Source: Oceanospirillaceae bacterium (GTDB lineage Bacteria; Pseudomonadota; Gammaproteobacteria; Pseudomonadales; Balneatricaceae). From it: a stretch of DNA of 64,000 bases. Positions 50,723-60,415 of this stretch are shown piece by piece. Within the stretch, counting starts at the first letter, position 1, and each line of letters starts with the position of its first letter. The notes under the pieces were generated by a model, which ran no database searches, had not been told where the DNA came from, and saw only the letters and a program-made list of their open reading frames with translations. A program made the position numbers and the translations under genes. The stretch covers positions 1 through 64,000 of the forward strand of contig JABGSN010000041.1 in assembly GCA_018647765.1 (NCBI GenBank), in the 5' to 3' direction.

Positions 50723-52201
50723 ATGGAATTTTCTTTACAACAGGATGCCTTAGATTTTAACACCGCATCTAGCCTCATTCTACCTTTGGCCGCCTTTGAA
50801 GGTAGCGAACCCGTTCTCTCAGCCAGTTTAGCCGCAGCTGACCAATTACTTAACGGCGCTATTGGCCAAGCGATTAACAGCGGTGACTTAACCGGCAAGT
50901 TCAAAAGCAGCCAATTATTTTTACATGCCGGTGCTGGGCCAGATCGCATTTTAGTGATGGGCTCTGGCGACCCCGCCAAGCTTAACGGCCGTAAATTTGG
51001 TCAACTAACACAAGCCGCTTGGAGTCAAATTAACACCAACCCTGGCACTAGCGTACTGAACCAACTCACCAACGCCGACAGCGCTGACCTAGACACAGCC
51101 AACAAGGTACGTCTAAGTATAGAAGCCTTAGTCCAAGCCTGCTACCGCTTTGACCAGTTTAAATCAGAAGCCAAGCCTCAGTCCGCCTTGCCCAGCATGG
51201 CTTTGGTTGCCGATGCCAGCAGCCAAACTCAACTTGAGCAGTCCACCGCCACCGCCCAGGGCATGGATTTATGCCGCGATTTAGGCAACCTTCCTGGCAA
51301 CGTGTGCACGCCAAGCTACCTTGCCGAGCAGGGTCATAAACTGGCCGCTAATTCCAGCAAAGTCACCACTCAAGTATTGGAAGAAGCCGAGATGGAAAGC
51401 TTGGGCATGCACTCGTTGCTGTCCGTAGGTAAAGGCAGTGCCGAACCCTCCAAATTGATCATTGTAAATTATCAAGGCGGAACCGAAGGTGCAGCACCTC
51501 ACGTCCTTGTGGGCAAGGGCATTACCTTTGACTCCGGCGGCATTAGCATTAAGCCAGGCGCCGCCATGGATGAAATGAAGTACGACATGTGTGGCGCAGC
51601 GAGTGTTATTGGGGCCATGCAGGCCATCATCAATATGGGTTTAAAGGCCAATGTTGTGGCAATTATTGCCAGCGCCGAAAACATGCCCTCTAGCACCGCC
51701 TCTAAGCCGGGCGACATTTACACCACCATGTCTGGCAAAACCGTAGAAGTGCTTAACACCGACGCCGAAGGCCGCCTAGTATTATGTGACGCCCTCACCT
51801 ATGCCGAACGATTCAACCCCAGCACAGTCGTGGACGTCGCCACCCTCACCGGCGCCTGCATTATTGCCCTTGGCCATCATACCAGCGCTGTATTAAGCAA
51901 CGATGACACCTTTGCTTCAAGTCTAATGGATGCTGGCAAACAAGCCTTCGATGCGGCTTGGCAGTTGCCTATGGGAGAAGAGTATCAAGAACAGCTAGAA
52001 AGTAATTTTGCCGACCTAGGCAATATCGGTGGCCGCTCGGCGGGTACCATTACCGCCGCTTGTTTCTTGTCTCGCTTTACCGAAAGTTATACTTGGGCAC
52101 ACCTTGATATTGCCGGTACTGCGTGGACCTCTGGCGCCAAGAAAGGCGCCACCGGTCGTTGCGTTCCGTTACTGGTTCAACACCTAGTGAATCAGGCATA
52201 G
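50723..52201 (+). CDS. pepA: leucyl aminopeptidase PepA
   Basis: PepA is a cytosolic two-metal aminopeptidase of family M17; in E. coli it also binds DNA. The protein (492 residues from the ATG preceded by GGAG, 23 codons inside the track ORF) has VGKGITFDSGGISIKPG near residue 270 with the metal-binding Lys and Asp, and the M17 signature NTDAEGRLVLCDAL near residue 348. It is divergent from lptF and followed by holC. Confidence 0.97.
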   Translation: MEFSLQQDALDFNTASSLILPLAAFEGSEPVLSASLAAADQLLNGAIGQAINSGDLTGKFKSSQLFLHAGAGPDRILVMGSGDPAKLNGRKFGQLTQAAWSQINTNPGTSVLNQLTNADSADLDTANKVRLSIEALVQACYRFDQFKSEAKPQSALPSMALVADASSQTQLEQSTATAQGMDLCRDLGNLPGNVCTPSYLAEQGHKLAANSSKVTTQVLEEAEMESLGMHSLLSVGKGSAEPSKLIIVNYQGGTEGAAPHVLVGKGITFDSGGISIKPGAAMDEMKYDMCGAASVIGAMQAIINMGLKANVVAIIASAENMPSSTASKPGDIYTTMSGKTVEVLNTDAEGRLVLCDALTYAERFNPSTVVDVATLTGACIIALGHHTSAVLSNDDTFASSLMDAGKQAFDAAWQLPMGEEYQEQLESNFADLGNIGGRSAGTITAACFLSRFTESYTWAHLDIAGTAWTSGAKKGATGRCVPLLVQHLVNQA

Positions 52202-52203
52202 GC

Positions 52204-52629
52204 ATGCAACGAGCCGATTTTTATCAGCTCAAGTCCGACGATCCGGCCAGCCGCTATCCGCTGCTGTGCCGCTTGTTGGAAAAAGCCGTCGGCAGTGGCC
52301 AACAGGTATACATTCAGTGCCGCGACGACGCTGAAGCCAGCCACCTTGACGTGTACATATGGGCCTTTAAACCGGATTCATTTATTGCCCATGTCTGCGC
52401 TGGCGATGACGCTGTAGCACCGATTGTTCTCGGCCACCCCAACACCGCCGAAGAGAACTACCCAAAGCAGCGTGATATTTGCTTAAACCTAAGCCACCAA
52501 TTGGCACCGAAGGAGTTCGAGCGCATCATCGAAGTAGTGACCCAAGATCCAGACATGATCCTCATTACCCGCCAACACTACCGCAGCTACCAGCAGCAAG
52601 GCCGCAGTATGCAGTACCACAAACTCTAG
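52204..52629 (+). CDS. holC: DNA polymerase III subunit chi
   Basis: HolC (chi) links the clamp loader to single-stranded DNA-binding protein. The 141-residue protein starts MQRADFYQLKSDDPASRYPLLCRLLEKA, right after the pepA stop, and has YIQCRDDAEASHLDVYIW near residue 38. The track start lies inside pepA. pepA-holC-valS is the common order, but here valS is on the other strand and two genes lie between. Confidence 0.93.
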   Translation: MQRADFYQLKSDDPASRYPLLCRLLEKAVGSGQQVYIQCRDDAEASHLDVYIWAFKPDSFIAHVCAGDDAVAPIVLGHPNTAEENYPKQRDICLNLSHQLAPKEFERIIEVVTQDPDMILITRQHYRSYQQQGRSMQYHKL

Positions 52630-53636
52630 CTAGACTGCTGACGGTCGGCAATCAAACTAATCATCTCAAACATGATGGCCGTAGCCACCATTGACGTAAT
52701 ATTGTTAGGGCTGTCTTTAGTTGGCATTAAACACACCACGTCACCACCAATGATGTTCATACCGCGGGCTGCCTGCAGCAACTGCATCACTTGATCCATC
52801 ATAAAACCCTGACACCCAGCCTCAATATTAGACACGCCAGGGGCGACCGTAGGGTCTAAACAATCCAAATCAAAGGTGATGTACACTGGCCGATTGCCAA
52901 TGCGTTGCTGAATGATATCAATGCTTTGTTGCGCACCAATTTGATGGTACCGATCCATGGTAATTACCTCATAGCCATGCTCGTAACTCGGCTGCAACCA
53001 ATCTAAAGTGCGAGCATTACCCCGAATACCCACCTGCACACTGTGGTGAGCGTCCACATTGCCTTGCTGCACCAAATACGAGGCCCAATGGGCGGCCGAC
53101 TTTTTAGCGCCTAAAAAGTGTTTCATATTACTGAAGCAGTCTGTATGGGCGTCAAAATGCAAGATACACGCGGGCTGCCCGCCTGTGAGCTTCGATTGAG
53201 GACCACCTAAGGCTTGTAAGATGCCACCCGTAACAGAGTGGTCACCACCCACAGACACAGGCCTCGTACCCGCTGCATCGATTTTAGTATAGTAGTCTGT
53301 GATGTGCTGAATCGACACTTCATTGTCGTTCATGTGGGTCAGTGGCACATCGCCTAAGTCGTTGATACGGCATGCTTGCCACGGATCTAACTCAAAATTC
53401 ATATGTACACGGCGGCCATTAGCCGAGACATTACGCACAGCTCTGGGGCCAAGGTGCTGGTCTCGCTCCGTGGTACCATTGCCGCTGCTGTGGGGCACAC
53501 CCACTAATGCAATGTCACAATCACTCGGATTGGGGTTGTGGGGTGCACGAAACAAGGTTGCCACACCATACCAATACAGGGCGTCCATAAATGCGTTTTG
53601 GTTACGATCAAACTGGGGTTCGGTGGGCTGGCTCAT
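52626..53636 (-). CDS. ureohydrolase family protein (agmatinase-like)
   Basis: A 336-residue arginase/agmatinase-fold enzyme that should hydrolyse a guanidino compound to urea plus an amine. All manganese-binding motifs are present: GGDHSVTGG near residue 128, LHFDAHTD near residue 158 and FDLDCLDPT near residue 245. The loop that usually reads GTGTPE-GG is changed to GVSNIEAGC, so the substrate may not be agmatine. It starts in an isolated position and its end overlaps holC by four bases. Agmatine, guanidinobutyrate or a related compound is possible. Confidence 0.8.
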   Translation of the reverse strand: MSQPTEPQFDRNQNAFMDALYWYGVATLFRAPHNPNPSDCDIALVGVPHSSGNGTTERDQHLGPRAVRNVSANGRRVHMNFELDPWQACRINDLGDVPLTHMNDNEVSIQHITDYYTKIDAAGTRPVSVGGDHSVTGGILQALGGPQSKLTGGQPACILHFDAHTDCFSNMKHFLGAKKSAAHWASYLVQQGNVDAHHSVQVGIRGNARTLDWLQPSYEHGYEVITMDRYHQIGAQQSIDIIQQRIGNRPVYITFDLDCLDPTVAPGVSNIEAGCQGFMMDQVMQLLQAARGMNIIGGDVVCLMPTKDSPNNITSMVATAIMFEMISLIADRQQSS

Positions 53637-53713
53637 GTTGGTTCTCTAATAACGCAGTCAATAACCATGGTTTTACCTTAAACCTTCTGGGTCGGTCAAC
53701 TTTTCTACAGGCG

Positions 53714-53742
53714 AAAAAAAACGCCACTAAAAGCGGCGTTTT
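53714..53742 (-). terminator. Rho-independent terminator of the cold-shock gene
   Basis: On the minus strand AACGCC and GGCGTT pair around a 9-nt loop, followed by eight T. It lies about 25 bp past the stop of the cold-shock gene. Confidence 0.85.
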
Positions 53743-53765
53743 CTCAATGTTATTTTCTTAACGAA

Positions 53766-53972
53766 TTAAGAAGGAACAACATTGTTGGCGCAAGGGCCTT
53801 TTTGGCCTTGGCCAACTTCGAATTCTACGGCTTGACCGTCGTTCAAAGTGGCGTAACCGCCGCCATTGCGGATTTCAGAATGGTGTACGAATAAATCCTT
53901 ACCACCGTCTTCTGGAGTGATGAAACCGAAACCTTTATCGGCGTTAAACCACTTCACTGTACCTTTGCTCAT
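53766..53972 (-). CDS. cold-shock protein (CspA family)
   Basis: The 68-residue protein starts [18 protein letters not shown], 15 codons inside the track ORF. RNP1 is KGFGFI and RNP2 is LFVHH, the RNA- and single-stranded-DNA-binding motifs of the cold-shock domain. It acts as an RNA chaperone. A gap of 250 bp separates it from valS and contains a 17-bp palindrome; long structured leaders are usual for cold-inducible csp genes, but induction cannot be read from sequence. Confidence 0.95.
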   Translation of the reverse strand: MSKGTVKWFNADKGFGFITPEDGGKDLFVHHSEIRNGGGYATLNDGQAVEFEVGQGQKGPCANNVVPS

Positions 53973-54032
53973 ATCTTTACTCTTTGCTACTAAATTAATT
54001 TGATAAACCGCCTTCATCTGCGCGGGTTCTCA

Positions 54033-54049
54033 AACAGATGACATCTGTT
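54033..54049. repeat. 17-bp perfect palindrome upstream of the cold-shock gene
   Basis: AACAGATG-A-CATCTGTT is perfectly symmetrical and lies 60 bp upstream of the cold-shock start. It is flanked on both sides by CTGCGC. It could be an operator or a leader-RNA hairpin with a small loop. Confidence 0.45.
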
Positions 54050-54222
54050 ACTGCGCAAATTTACGGTTTGGGCCTACACACATAACGGTCAAGCTAGTGC
54101 GGAGCACAGTCTAGCACCTTAAACCAAGGAAAGCCAATAAATACACAGGCGGCCTTGTTTACATACCACTACCCGAGCTGCCATCTTCTCTCGTTAGAAA
54201 TAGGCAGCTCTTGGTTGGGCAT

Positions 54223-57075
54223 CTAAATCGCTTCAATTTTAGCCACTTGATGCTGCAAGGTGCTCGCTGCCGATTCGGCATCCTGCAACTTAGCACGCTC
54301 TTTTTCGATGACTTGTGCAGGCGCTTTATCCACAAACTTAGCGTTACCCAACTTACCACCAAGACGTTTAATTTCACCCTGCAATCGACCTAGCTCTTTG
54401 TTTAAGCGAGCCAGCTCAGCATCTTTGTCGATCAAGCCTGCCATCGGCACTAACACTTCTAGCTCGCCCACGAGCGCGGTCGCACTCAGCGGCGCGTCCA
54501 TGCCAGCCTCTAGCAAAGTGATGCTTTCTAGCTTGGTGAGTTTAATGAGGAACTGACTATTGCTGCGTAAACGTTCCTGATCAGCGGCACTGGCTTTATT
54601 AAGCAACACAGGGATCGGCTTACCCGGCGCAATGTTCATTTCGCCACGGATATTGCGAATGCCGTCGATAATTCCGCGCACCCAATTGAGGTCTGCTTCC
54701 GCTGTTTCGTCGCGTTGACTGTCGTCTGGCACTGGGTAGGGCTGCAACATAATGCTGTCGCCCTCGGCGCCCGCTAAGCCTTTCACCCGTTGCCAGATCT
54801 CTTCGGTAATGTACGGCATTAACGGGTGCGCCAAGCGCAACACGGCTTCCAACACCCGTACCAGGGTGCGACGCGTGCCTCGTAATTGCTCTGGCGTGGC
54901 ATTATCATCCCACAATACCGGCTTAGACAATTCCAAGTACCAATCGCAGTATTCGTTCCAAATAAAGTGGTACAAGGCTTCAGACGCGTGATCAAAACGG
55001 TACAGACCCATAGACTCAATGACTTTTTGTTCGGTCTGCTGTAAACGCGAACCAATCCAGCGATCTGCCAGACTCAAATCAACGTCGCCACCGGTTTGGC
55101 CGCAATCCTGCTCTTCGCAGTTCATCAGCACATAGTTAGTGGCATTCCAGATTTTGTTACAAAAGTTACGGTTACCTTCGATGCGACCCAGATCAAACTT
55201 AATGTCGCGGCCGGTTGAGGCCAACGAACATAGGGTAAAACGCAAGGCATCGGTGCCGTAAGAGGCAATACCATCTGGAAAGTGTTTTAGGGTTTGTTTT
55301 TCGATTTTTTTGGCCAACTGCGGCTGCATCATATTGCCGGTGCGCTTTTCGAGTAGCGCATCCAGCTGAATACCATCAATCAAGTCGAGAGGGTCAATGA
55401 CATTACCCTTAGACTTGGACATTTTGTCGCCATCTTGGTCACGTACCAAACCGTGAACATACACGGTTTTAAACGGCACTTGAGCTTCGCCCGTTGCGTC
55501 TTTGGTGAGGTGCATGGTCATCATGATCATGCGCGCCACCCAAAAGAAAATAATGTCAAAGCCGGTCACCAACACATCGGTGGGGTGGTATTTCTTTAAC
55601 GCTTCGGTGGCATCTGGCCAGCCTAGGGTGCCAAAGGTCCATAAGCCAGAGGAAAACCACGTGTCGAGCACGTCTTCATCTTGCTTCAAATTAATATCAC
55701 CCAACTCATGCTTATCGCGCACGTCTTGTTCGCTACGGCCGACGTAAAAATTGCCTTCGTCGTCGTACCAAGCAGGGATACGATGACCCCACCAAAGCTG
55801 GCGCGAGATACACCAGTCTTGAATATCACGCATCCAAGAAAAATACGTATTTTCCCATTGCTTGGGCACAAATTCGATACGCCCATCTTCTACCGCCTCA
55901 ATAGCGGGTTCGGCCAATGGCTTAGTACTCACAAACCACTGATCTGTTAATAGCGGCTCAATAACCAGACCCGAACGATCACCACGAGGCACCTTTAAGC
56001 CATGATCTTCGATTTCTTCTAACAAACCAGCCGCATCTAGGTCGGCCACCATTTGTTTACGGGCATCATAACGATCCAAACCACGATACGCGGCCGGCAC
56101 CGTTTCATCATGTTCTTCAACCACCTTGCCAGCCGTGGTGTATACATCCGGCACTTGCACTATAGCGGCGTCGTGATCCAATACGTTAATCATACCTAAG
56201 TCGTGGCGCTGACCCATGGCGTAGTCATTAAAGTCGTGGGCTGGGGTAATTTTTACGCAACCCGTACCAAACTCCATATCCACGTAATCGTCAGCAATGA
56301 TCGGAATCAAGCGACCGACCAACGGCAGTTCTATAAATTTTCCAATCAGGTGCTGGTAACGCTCATCCTTAGGATGTACCGCCACGGCGGCATCGCCCAA
56401 CATGGTTTCTGGGCGAGTGGTAGCCACAACCAAATGACCCTTGCCATCGGCGGTGGTTGCACCATCAGCCAAGGGATACCGCAAATGCCACAAATGACCT
56501 TTTTCGTCAGTAGAAATAACCTCTAAATCAGAAATAGCCGTGTGTAATTTTGGATCCCAATTCACCAAACGCTTGCCGCGATAAATAAGGCCGTCGTCAT
56601 ACAAACGTACAAAGGCTTCTTGCACCGCAGTATAAAAACCGTCATCCATGGTGAAGCGCTCTCGGCTCCAATCTACACTGGCACCCATACGACGAAGCTG
56701 GCGGGTAATGGTACCACCTGATTCATTTTTCCAGTCCCACACTTTTTCCAGAAACTTATCTCGCCCTAGCTGATGGCGAGTCTTGCCTTCTTCAGCTTGA
56801 ACTTTACGCTCCACCAACATCTGGGTAGCAATACCCGCATGATCGGTACCAACCTGCCACAAGGTATCATGGCCTTGCATACGCTTAAAACGCGTCAAAG
56901 TATCCATGATGGTATCTTGGAAAGCATGGCCCATATGCAAACTACCTGTGACGTTAGGCGGTGGGATAACAATACTGTAAGGCGTGCCTTCTCCGGAGGG
57001 GGCGAAGTAATTGTTATCTTCCCATTGCTGGTACCACTGCTGCTCAATGGCGTTGGGGTTATATGTCTTTTCCAT
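54223..57075 (-). CDS. valS: valyl-tRNA synthetase
   Basis: ValS charges tRNA-Val. The 950-residue class I synthetase has the HIGH-type motif [15 protein letters not shown] near residue 42 and KMSKS in [15 protein letters not shown] near residue 555. It also has the editing domain ([17 protein letters not shown] near residue 222) and a C-terminal coiled coil ([19 protein letters not shown]). Length is as in E. coli (951). It is transcribed opposite to pepA-holC, which is unusual for this block. Confidence 0.98.
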   Translation of the reverse strand: MEKTYNPNAIEQQWYQQWEDNNYFAPSGEGTPYSIVIPPPNVTGSLHMGHAFQDTIMDTLTRFKRMQGHDTLWQVGTDHAGIATQMLVERKVQAEEGKTRHQLGRDKFLEKVWDWKNESGGTITRQLRRMGASVDWSRERFTMDDGFYTAVQEAFVRLYDDGLIYRGKRLVNWDPKLHTAISDLEVISTDEKGHLWHLRYPLADGATTADGKGHLVVATTRPETMLGDAAVAVHPKDERYQHLIGKFIELPLVGRLIPIIADDYVDMEFGTGCVKITPAHDFNDYAMGQRHDLGMINVLDHDAAIVQVPDVYTTAGKVVEEHDETVPAAYRGLDRYDARKQMVADLDAAGLLEEIEDHGLKVPRGDRSGLVIEPLLTDQWFVSTKPLAEPAIEAVEDGRIEFVPKQWENTYFSWMRDIQDWCISRQLWWGHRIPAWYDDEGNFYVGRSEQDVRDKHELGDINLKQDEDVLDTWFSSGLWTFGTLGWPDATEALKKYHPTDVLVTGFDIIFFWVARMIMMTMHLTKDATGEAQVPFKTVYVHGLVRDQDGDKMSKSKGNVIDPLDLIDGIQLDALLEKRTGNMMQPQLAKKIEKQTLKHFPDGIASYGTDALRFTLCSLASTGRDIKFDLGRIEGNRNFCNKIWNATNYVLMNCEEQDCGQTGGDVDLSLADRWIGSRLQQTEQKVIESMGLYRFDHASEALYHFIWNEYCDWYLELSKPVLWDDNATPEQLRGTRRTLVRVLEAVLRLAHPLMPYITEEIWQRVKGLAGAEGDSIMLQPYPVPDDSQRDETAEADLNWVRGIIDGIRNIRGEMNIAPGKPIPVLLNKASAADQERLRSNSQFLIKLTKLESITLLEAGMDAPLSATALVGELEVLVPMAGLIDKDAELARLNKELGRLQGEIKRLGGKLGNAKFVDKAPAQVIEKERAKLQDAESAASTLQHQVAKIEAI

Positions 57076-57135
57076 AATGTCGATGTGGCGCTCTAAAAAA
57101 GGTGGTCTGAAAAAAGTACGTTAACAAAAGCCGTG

Positions 57136-57618
57136 TTAGTGGTTACAACCAGGTCCGTGGATATGGCCGGCAGACAATTCGTCGGCGGTGGCTTCACGAA
57201 TCGCCATTACTTCGACGTCAAAGTTGAGGGTTTCACCGGCCAAATCGTGGTTGCCGTCAACGCTTACTTTGTCACCATCTACTGCGGTAATGGTCACCAC
57301 ATGCTGCTGGCCAGAGTCGCCTTCTGCGTGGAACTGCATGCCCACTTCTAAGGTATCGATACCCGAAAACATTTCACGTTCTACCTGCTGTACCATTTCT
57401 TCCATGTATTCGCCGTAACCTTTATGAGGTGGCACTTCTACTTGTAGCTTATCACCCACTTGCTTGCCTTCTAGGGCTTCTTCTAGGCCTTGCACGATGT
57501 TATTTGCACCATGCAAATACGGTAAAGGCTCGCCTTCACGGGAGCTGTCTACTAACTCACCCGCGCCATTGGTTAGGGTGTAATGGAAGCTAGCAACGCT
57601 GTTTTCGGCAATTTTCAT
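57136..57618 (-). CDS. slyD: FKBP-type peptidyl-prolyl isomerase SlyD
   Basis: SlyD is a cytosolic prolyl isomerase and chaperone that can bind metals. The 160-residue protein starts MKIAENSVASFHYTLTN after GGAG; the track starts four codons earlier. The FKBP domain has LPYLHGANNIVQGLEEALEG and an IF insert domain from about residue 70 to 125. The C-terminus HIHGPGCNH is a short version of the metal-binding tail, much shorter than in E. coli. Confidence 0.93.
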   Translation of the reverse strand: MKIAENSVASFHYTLTNGAGELVDSSREGEPLPYLHGANNIVQGLEEALEGKQVGDKLQVEVPPHKGYGEYMEEMVQQVEREMFSGIDTLEVGMQFHAEGDSGQQHVVTITAVDGDKVSVDGNHDLAGETLNFDVEVMAIREATADELSAGHIHGPGCNH

Positions 57619-57737
57619 TTGATACTCCAAAATGCCCTAATAACAGTCTTGTTTAGGGCGTCAATAATTAAACTTAACTCATGAGCTTGAGCAACCTGCT
57701 ATAATACCGCAAAAATCGCTTCTAGGCTCTAATTTCC

Positions 57738-58352
57738 ATGCATTTTACTATTCACGATACCCCTGGTGTTATCCACCTAATTAGGGGCTTATCTTGGCTG
57801 ATTTTGAAACTCAGCGGCTGGAAAGTCATCAACGTTGCACCCGCCACCGGCAGTTATCTTATTATTGCAGCCCCCCATACTTCAAACTGGGATTTCCCGC
57901 TGGGCATTGCCATGGCGTTTCACTTGCAACTCCACGTCTATTTTATTGGCAAGCACACCTTATTCAAAGGGCCTATGGGGCCCTTCATGCGCTGGTTAGG
58001 GGGTATTCCTTTAGACCGAAAAGCCAGCCAAAACTTTGTCGACGCCTCAATAGAAACGTTTAGCACGCACCCGAATTTAGTGATGGCCATCGCCCCGGAA
58101 GGCACTCGCTCAAGTGTGCTGCGCTGGAAAACTGGCTTTTATCACATGGCTAAAGGCGCACAGATACCTATAGGTTTAGCCTATTTTGATTTTTCCACTA
58201 AAGTGGGCGGCATTGGTAAAATGTTAGACACCAGCGACGACATGGACGCCGACATGCTGGCTATAGCGGATTTTTACCGCACCAAAGTGGGCAAAGTCCC
58301 GGCCAATTACAACCCCGACATTACCGGCGCAACAGTTAAAAGAAAGCCTTAG
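57738..58352 (+). CDS. 1-acyl-glycerol-3-phosphate acyltransferase-like protein
   Basis: A 204-residue PlsC-family acyltransferase. The HxxxxD catalytic motif is in PHTSNWDFPLG near residue 47, and the glycerol-phosphate-binding PEGTRS is near residue 116. It is smaller than PlsC itself and belongs to the group often annotated as lysophospholipid or glycerophosphate acyltransferase-related. The acceptor is unknown. It is divergent from slyD, and its stop overlaps that of rlmG by four bases. Confidence 0.85.
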   Translation: MHFTIHDTPGVIHLIRGLSWLILKLSGWKVINVAPATGSYLIIAAPHTSNWDFPLGIAMAFHLQLHVYFIGKHTLFKGPMGPFMRWLGGIPLDRKASQNFVDASIETFSTHPNLVMAIAPEGTRSSVLRWKTGFYHMAKGAQIPIGLAYFDFSTKVGGIGKMLDTSDDMDADMLAIADFYRTKVGKVPANYNPDITGATVKRKP

Positions 58353-59521
58353 AGCCTTGCCTTTAACACCACAAACTTCGGGTGTGAACCGATCTGCTGC
58401 ACCTGCTTAAACCAACGTTTGAGTTTAGCGTGGTAGCCTAAATGCCGATTGCCCACCACCCATAGTTCGCCGTCTGCGCTAAGCACTTGTGCGGCTTGCG
58501 CAAACATACGCATGGCGATTTGATCACCCATCACGCGTTCTTGGTGAAACGGGGGATTACATAAGATCAAATCGGCCGACTGTGGGTCCATATCAGTCAG
58601 GCAATCGTTGGTTATAAAACGACACTGCGACCCGACGCCATTGGCCAATGCGTTATTAGTCGCTGAGGCTACTGCCATACAGGACTCATCCACACCGGTG
58701 ACTTGGCTTTGAGGCCACTTTTTGGCCGCCATGATGGCCTGCACGCCATTACCACAACCCAAGTCGATAATATGTTGATAGTTGCCATCGGGAAAATTCT
58801 CCAGCAACACCTGGGCACCTTGGTCTAATTTGGTAGGACTGAAAACACCGCTATAGTGATCCAAGGTTAAACCCAGACCTGCCACTGACCAACGGTGTGT
58901 TTGCGCAGGCGGGCTCTCGCCGTCACCCGCCTCAACCTTTGCCGCCAGCACTAAACGGGCTTTTTTACGCGCCAAACTGGTCGTTAGCGGGCCCAACAAA
59001 GACTCCAACAACACAAACAACGGCGTATCTAAGTGTTTTACCATCACTGGCATGATGATGACAGCCCCTGCCGCCAGCTGCGGCAATAGCCGAGCCACCT
59101 GATCTTTGAGTAATCGATGGCTTTTGGGTAGCTTCAACACCATCAAGTCAAACGCGCCTTGGGGCGTTTTATGAGCCGGCACAAAATCTGCTAATGCCAA
59201 GCCATTATGTTGTGCATTGTGCGCCAAGGCTTGCTGGGCAATATGCGAATCACTCCACAAAGTCGGCACACCACCAGTGAGCATCTTCACCGCCTCGGTT
59301 AGGCCACAGGTAACGGCAGCAAAGGCGTCGTTCACCACCAACACTCGGCTATGGGGCTGCAACAACTGCTGCTCATGAATGTAATCCAGGGCCAGCAAAT
59401 CGCCTTGATCAAATGCCAGCAAGGTTTGCTTGGAGCTCAGCGGTAGCCGATAAACATTGAGCTTACCAAAGTGGCTCGCCATACCTGAGGGCGGAGATGA
59501 AATTGCATTTTTAGGCATCAT
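58349..59521 (-). CDS. rlmG: 23S rRNA (guanine(1835)-N2)-methyltransferase RlmG
   Basis: RlmG methylates G1835 of 23S rRNA with S-adenosylmethionine. The 390-residue protein has the two-domain layout of RsmC/RlmG: a degenerate N-terminal domain (VLVVNDAFAAVTCGL near residue 73), then a catalytic domain with IIDLGCGNGVQAIMAAK near residue 245 and NPPFHQERVMGDQIAMRMF near residue 328. The end FVVLKARL matches RlmG rather than RsmC. A second ATG lies 13 codons in (MASHFGKLN). It follows pdxH by 2 bp. Confidence 0.9.
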   Translation of the reverse strand: MMPKNAISSPPSGMASHFGKLNVYRLPLSSKQTLLAFDQGDLLALDYIHEQQLLQPHSRVLVVNDAFAAVTCGLTEAVKMLTGGVPTLWSDSHIAQQALAHNAQHNGLALADFVPAHKTPQGAFDLMVLKLPKSHRLLKDQVARLLPQLAAGAVIIMPVMVKHLDTPLFVLLESLLGPLTTSLARKKARLVLAAKVEAGDGESPPAQTHRWSVAGLGLTLDHYSGVFSPTKLDQGAQVLLENFPDGNYQHIIDLGCGNGVQAIMAAKKWPQSQVTGVDESCMAVASATNNALANGVGSQCRFITNDCLTDMDPQSADLILCNPPFHQERVMGDQIAMRMFAQAAQVLSADGELWVVGNRHLGYHAKLKRWFKQVQQIGSHPKFVVLKARL

Positions 59522-59523
59522 GA

Positions 59524-60168
59524 TTAGGGTGCCAAACGATCAATAACCCAGCCGTCAACGCCGTATTGATACCGAAAACGATCATGCAAACGGCTGGGGC
59601 GCCCCTGCCAAAACTCAAAGTGAGTGGGTTGCAAACAATAACCTACCCAAGGTTTAGGGCGGTCGACTTGTGCATCTAGCGTGAGCTGGTCAAGGTGGTT
59701 TACATTGGCTTGCAGCTCCACTGAACCACTCACCACTTGGCTTTGTGCAGTGGCTGCCGCACTTAACTGACTGGCCCTAGGCCTGCTGTGAAAGTATGCA
59801 TCGGCGGTCGCATCTGGCAACATCACCACCGTCCCCGAAATACGCACTTGCCGCTCGAGAGGCTGCCAATAAAACAACACCGACGCCTGTGGGTTACTGG
59901 CCAAGTCTTGGCCTTTGTGACTGCGACTATCGGTGTACCAAACCAAACCCTGTGCATCATAGCTTTTCATCAGCACGATGCGGGCGCTGGGCATGCCAGA
60001 AGCCGACACGGTTGCTAGCGACATAGAGGGGGCATCCAACGGGCATGCGTTAGTCGCCTGCGTTAACCAAGTGCTAAATTGCTGCCACGGGTCCAGCGCG
60101 AGGTCTTGCCTGCGCAACCCCTCGGCTTCGTATTCGCGTCGATAATCGTTATAGTCTTGTGATGGCAT
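59524..60168 (-). CDS. pdxH: pyridoxamine/pyridoxine 5'-phosphate oxidase
   Basis: PdxH is an FMN-dependent oxidase producing pyridoxal 5'-phosphate (vitamin B6). The 214-residue protein has RREYEAEGLRRQDLALDPWQQF at the start, the FMN-binding region SARIVLMKSYDAQGLVWYTDSRSHKGQDL near residue 58, FYWQPLERQVRISG near residue 98 and FEFWQGRPSRLHDRFRY near the end. It is the first gene of a pdxH-rlmG pair. Confidence 0.97.
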   Translation of the reverse strand: MPSQDYNDYRREYEAEGLRRQDLALDPWQQFSTWLTQATNACPLDAPSMSLATVSASGMPSARIVLMKSYDAQGLVWYTDSRSHKGQDLASNPQASVLFYWQPLERQVRISGTVVMLPDATADAYFHSRPRASQLSAAATAQSQVVSGSVELQANVNHLDQLTLDAQVDRPKPWVGYCLQPTHFEFWQGRPSRLHDRFRYQYGVDGWVIDRLAP

Positions 60169-60415
60169 GAATGTCGCCCAGTTACTTACATTAGTGGATC
60201 ATTCACCCATTATAAGCTGCCTCCGGCGAGGCGCAAACTGTTGCATGGCACCAAAACTTGTAATCAGTCAATTAACCGAGTAAAAAATGCGTAAAGACCT
60301 AAACTACCGCACAGTCACAAATATCAAATCAGCAAGCATTAATGTACTATCTAGCCCTAGTTTTTATTAGCCTCGAAAGCCTGCGTGCTTTTTCTGCTTA
60401 AACAAGGTCGTTTAC
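60169..60415. other. divergent intergenic region between pdxH and the RND operon
   Basis: This 247-bp gap must hold the promoters of pdxH (minus) and the efflux operon (plus). No clear operator palindrome or full promoter was recognised; TACTAT near 60342 is a possible -10 for the plus strand but lacks a -35 partner. No regulator gene of the TetR type lies next to the pump. Confidence 0.4.
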
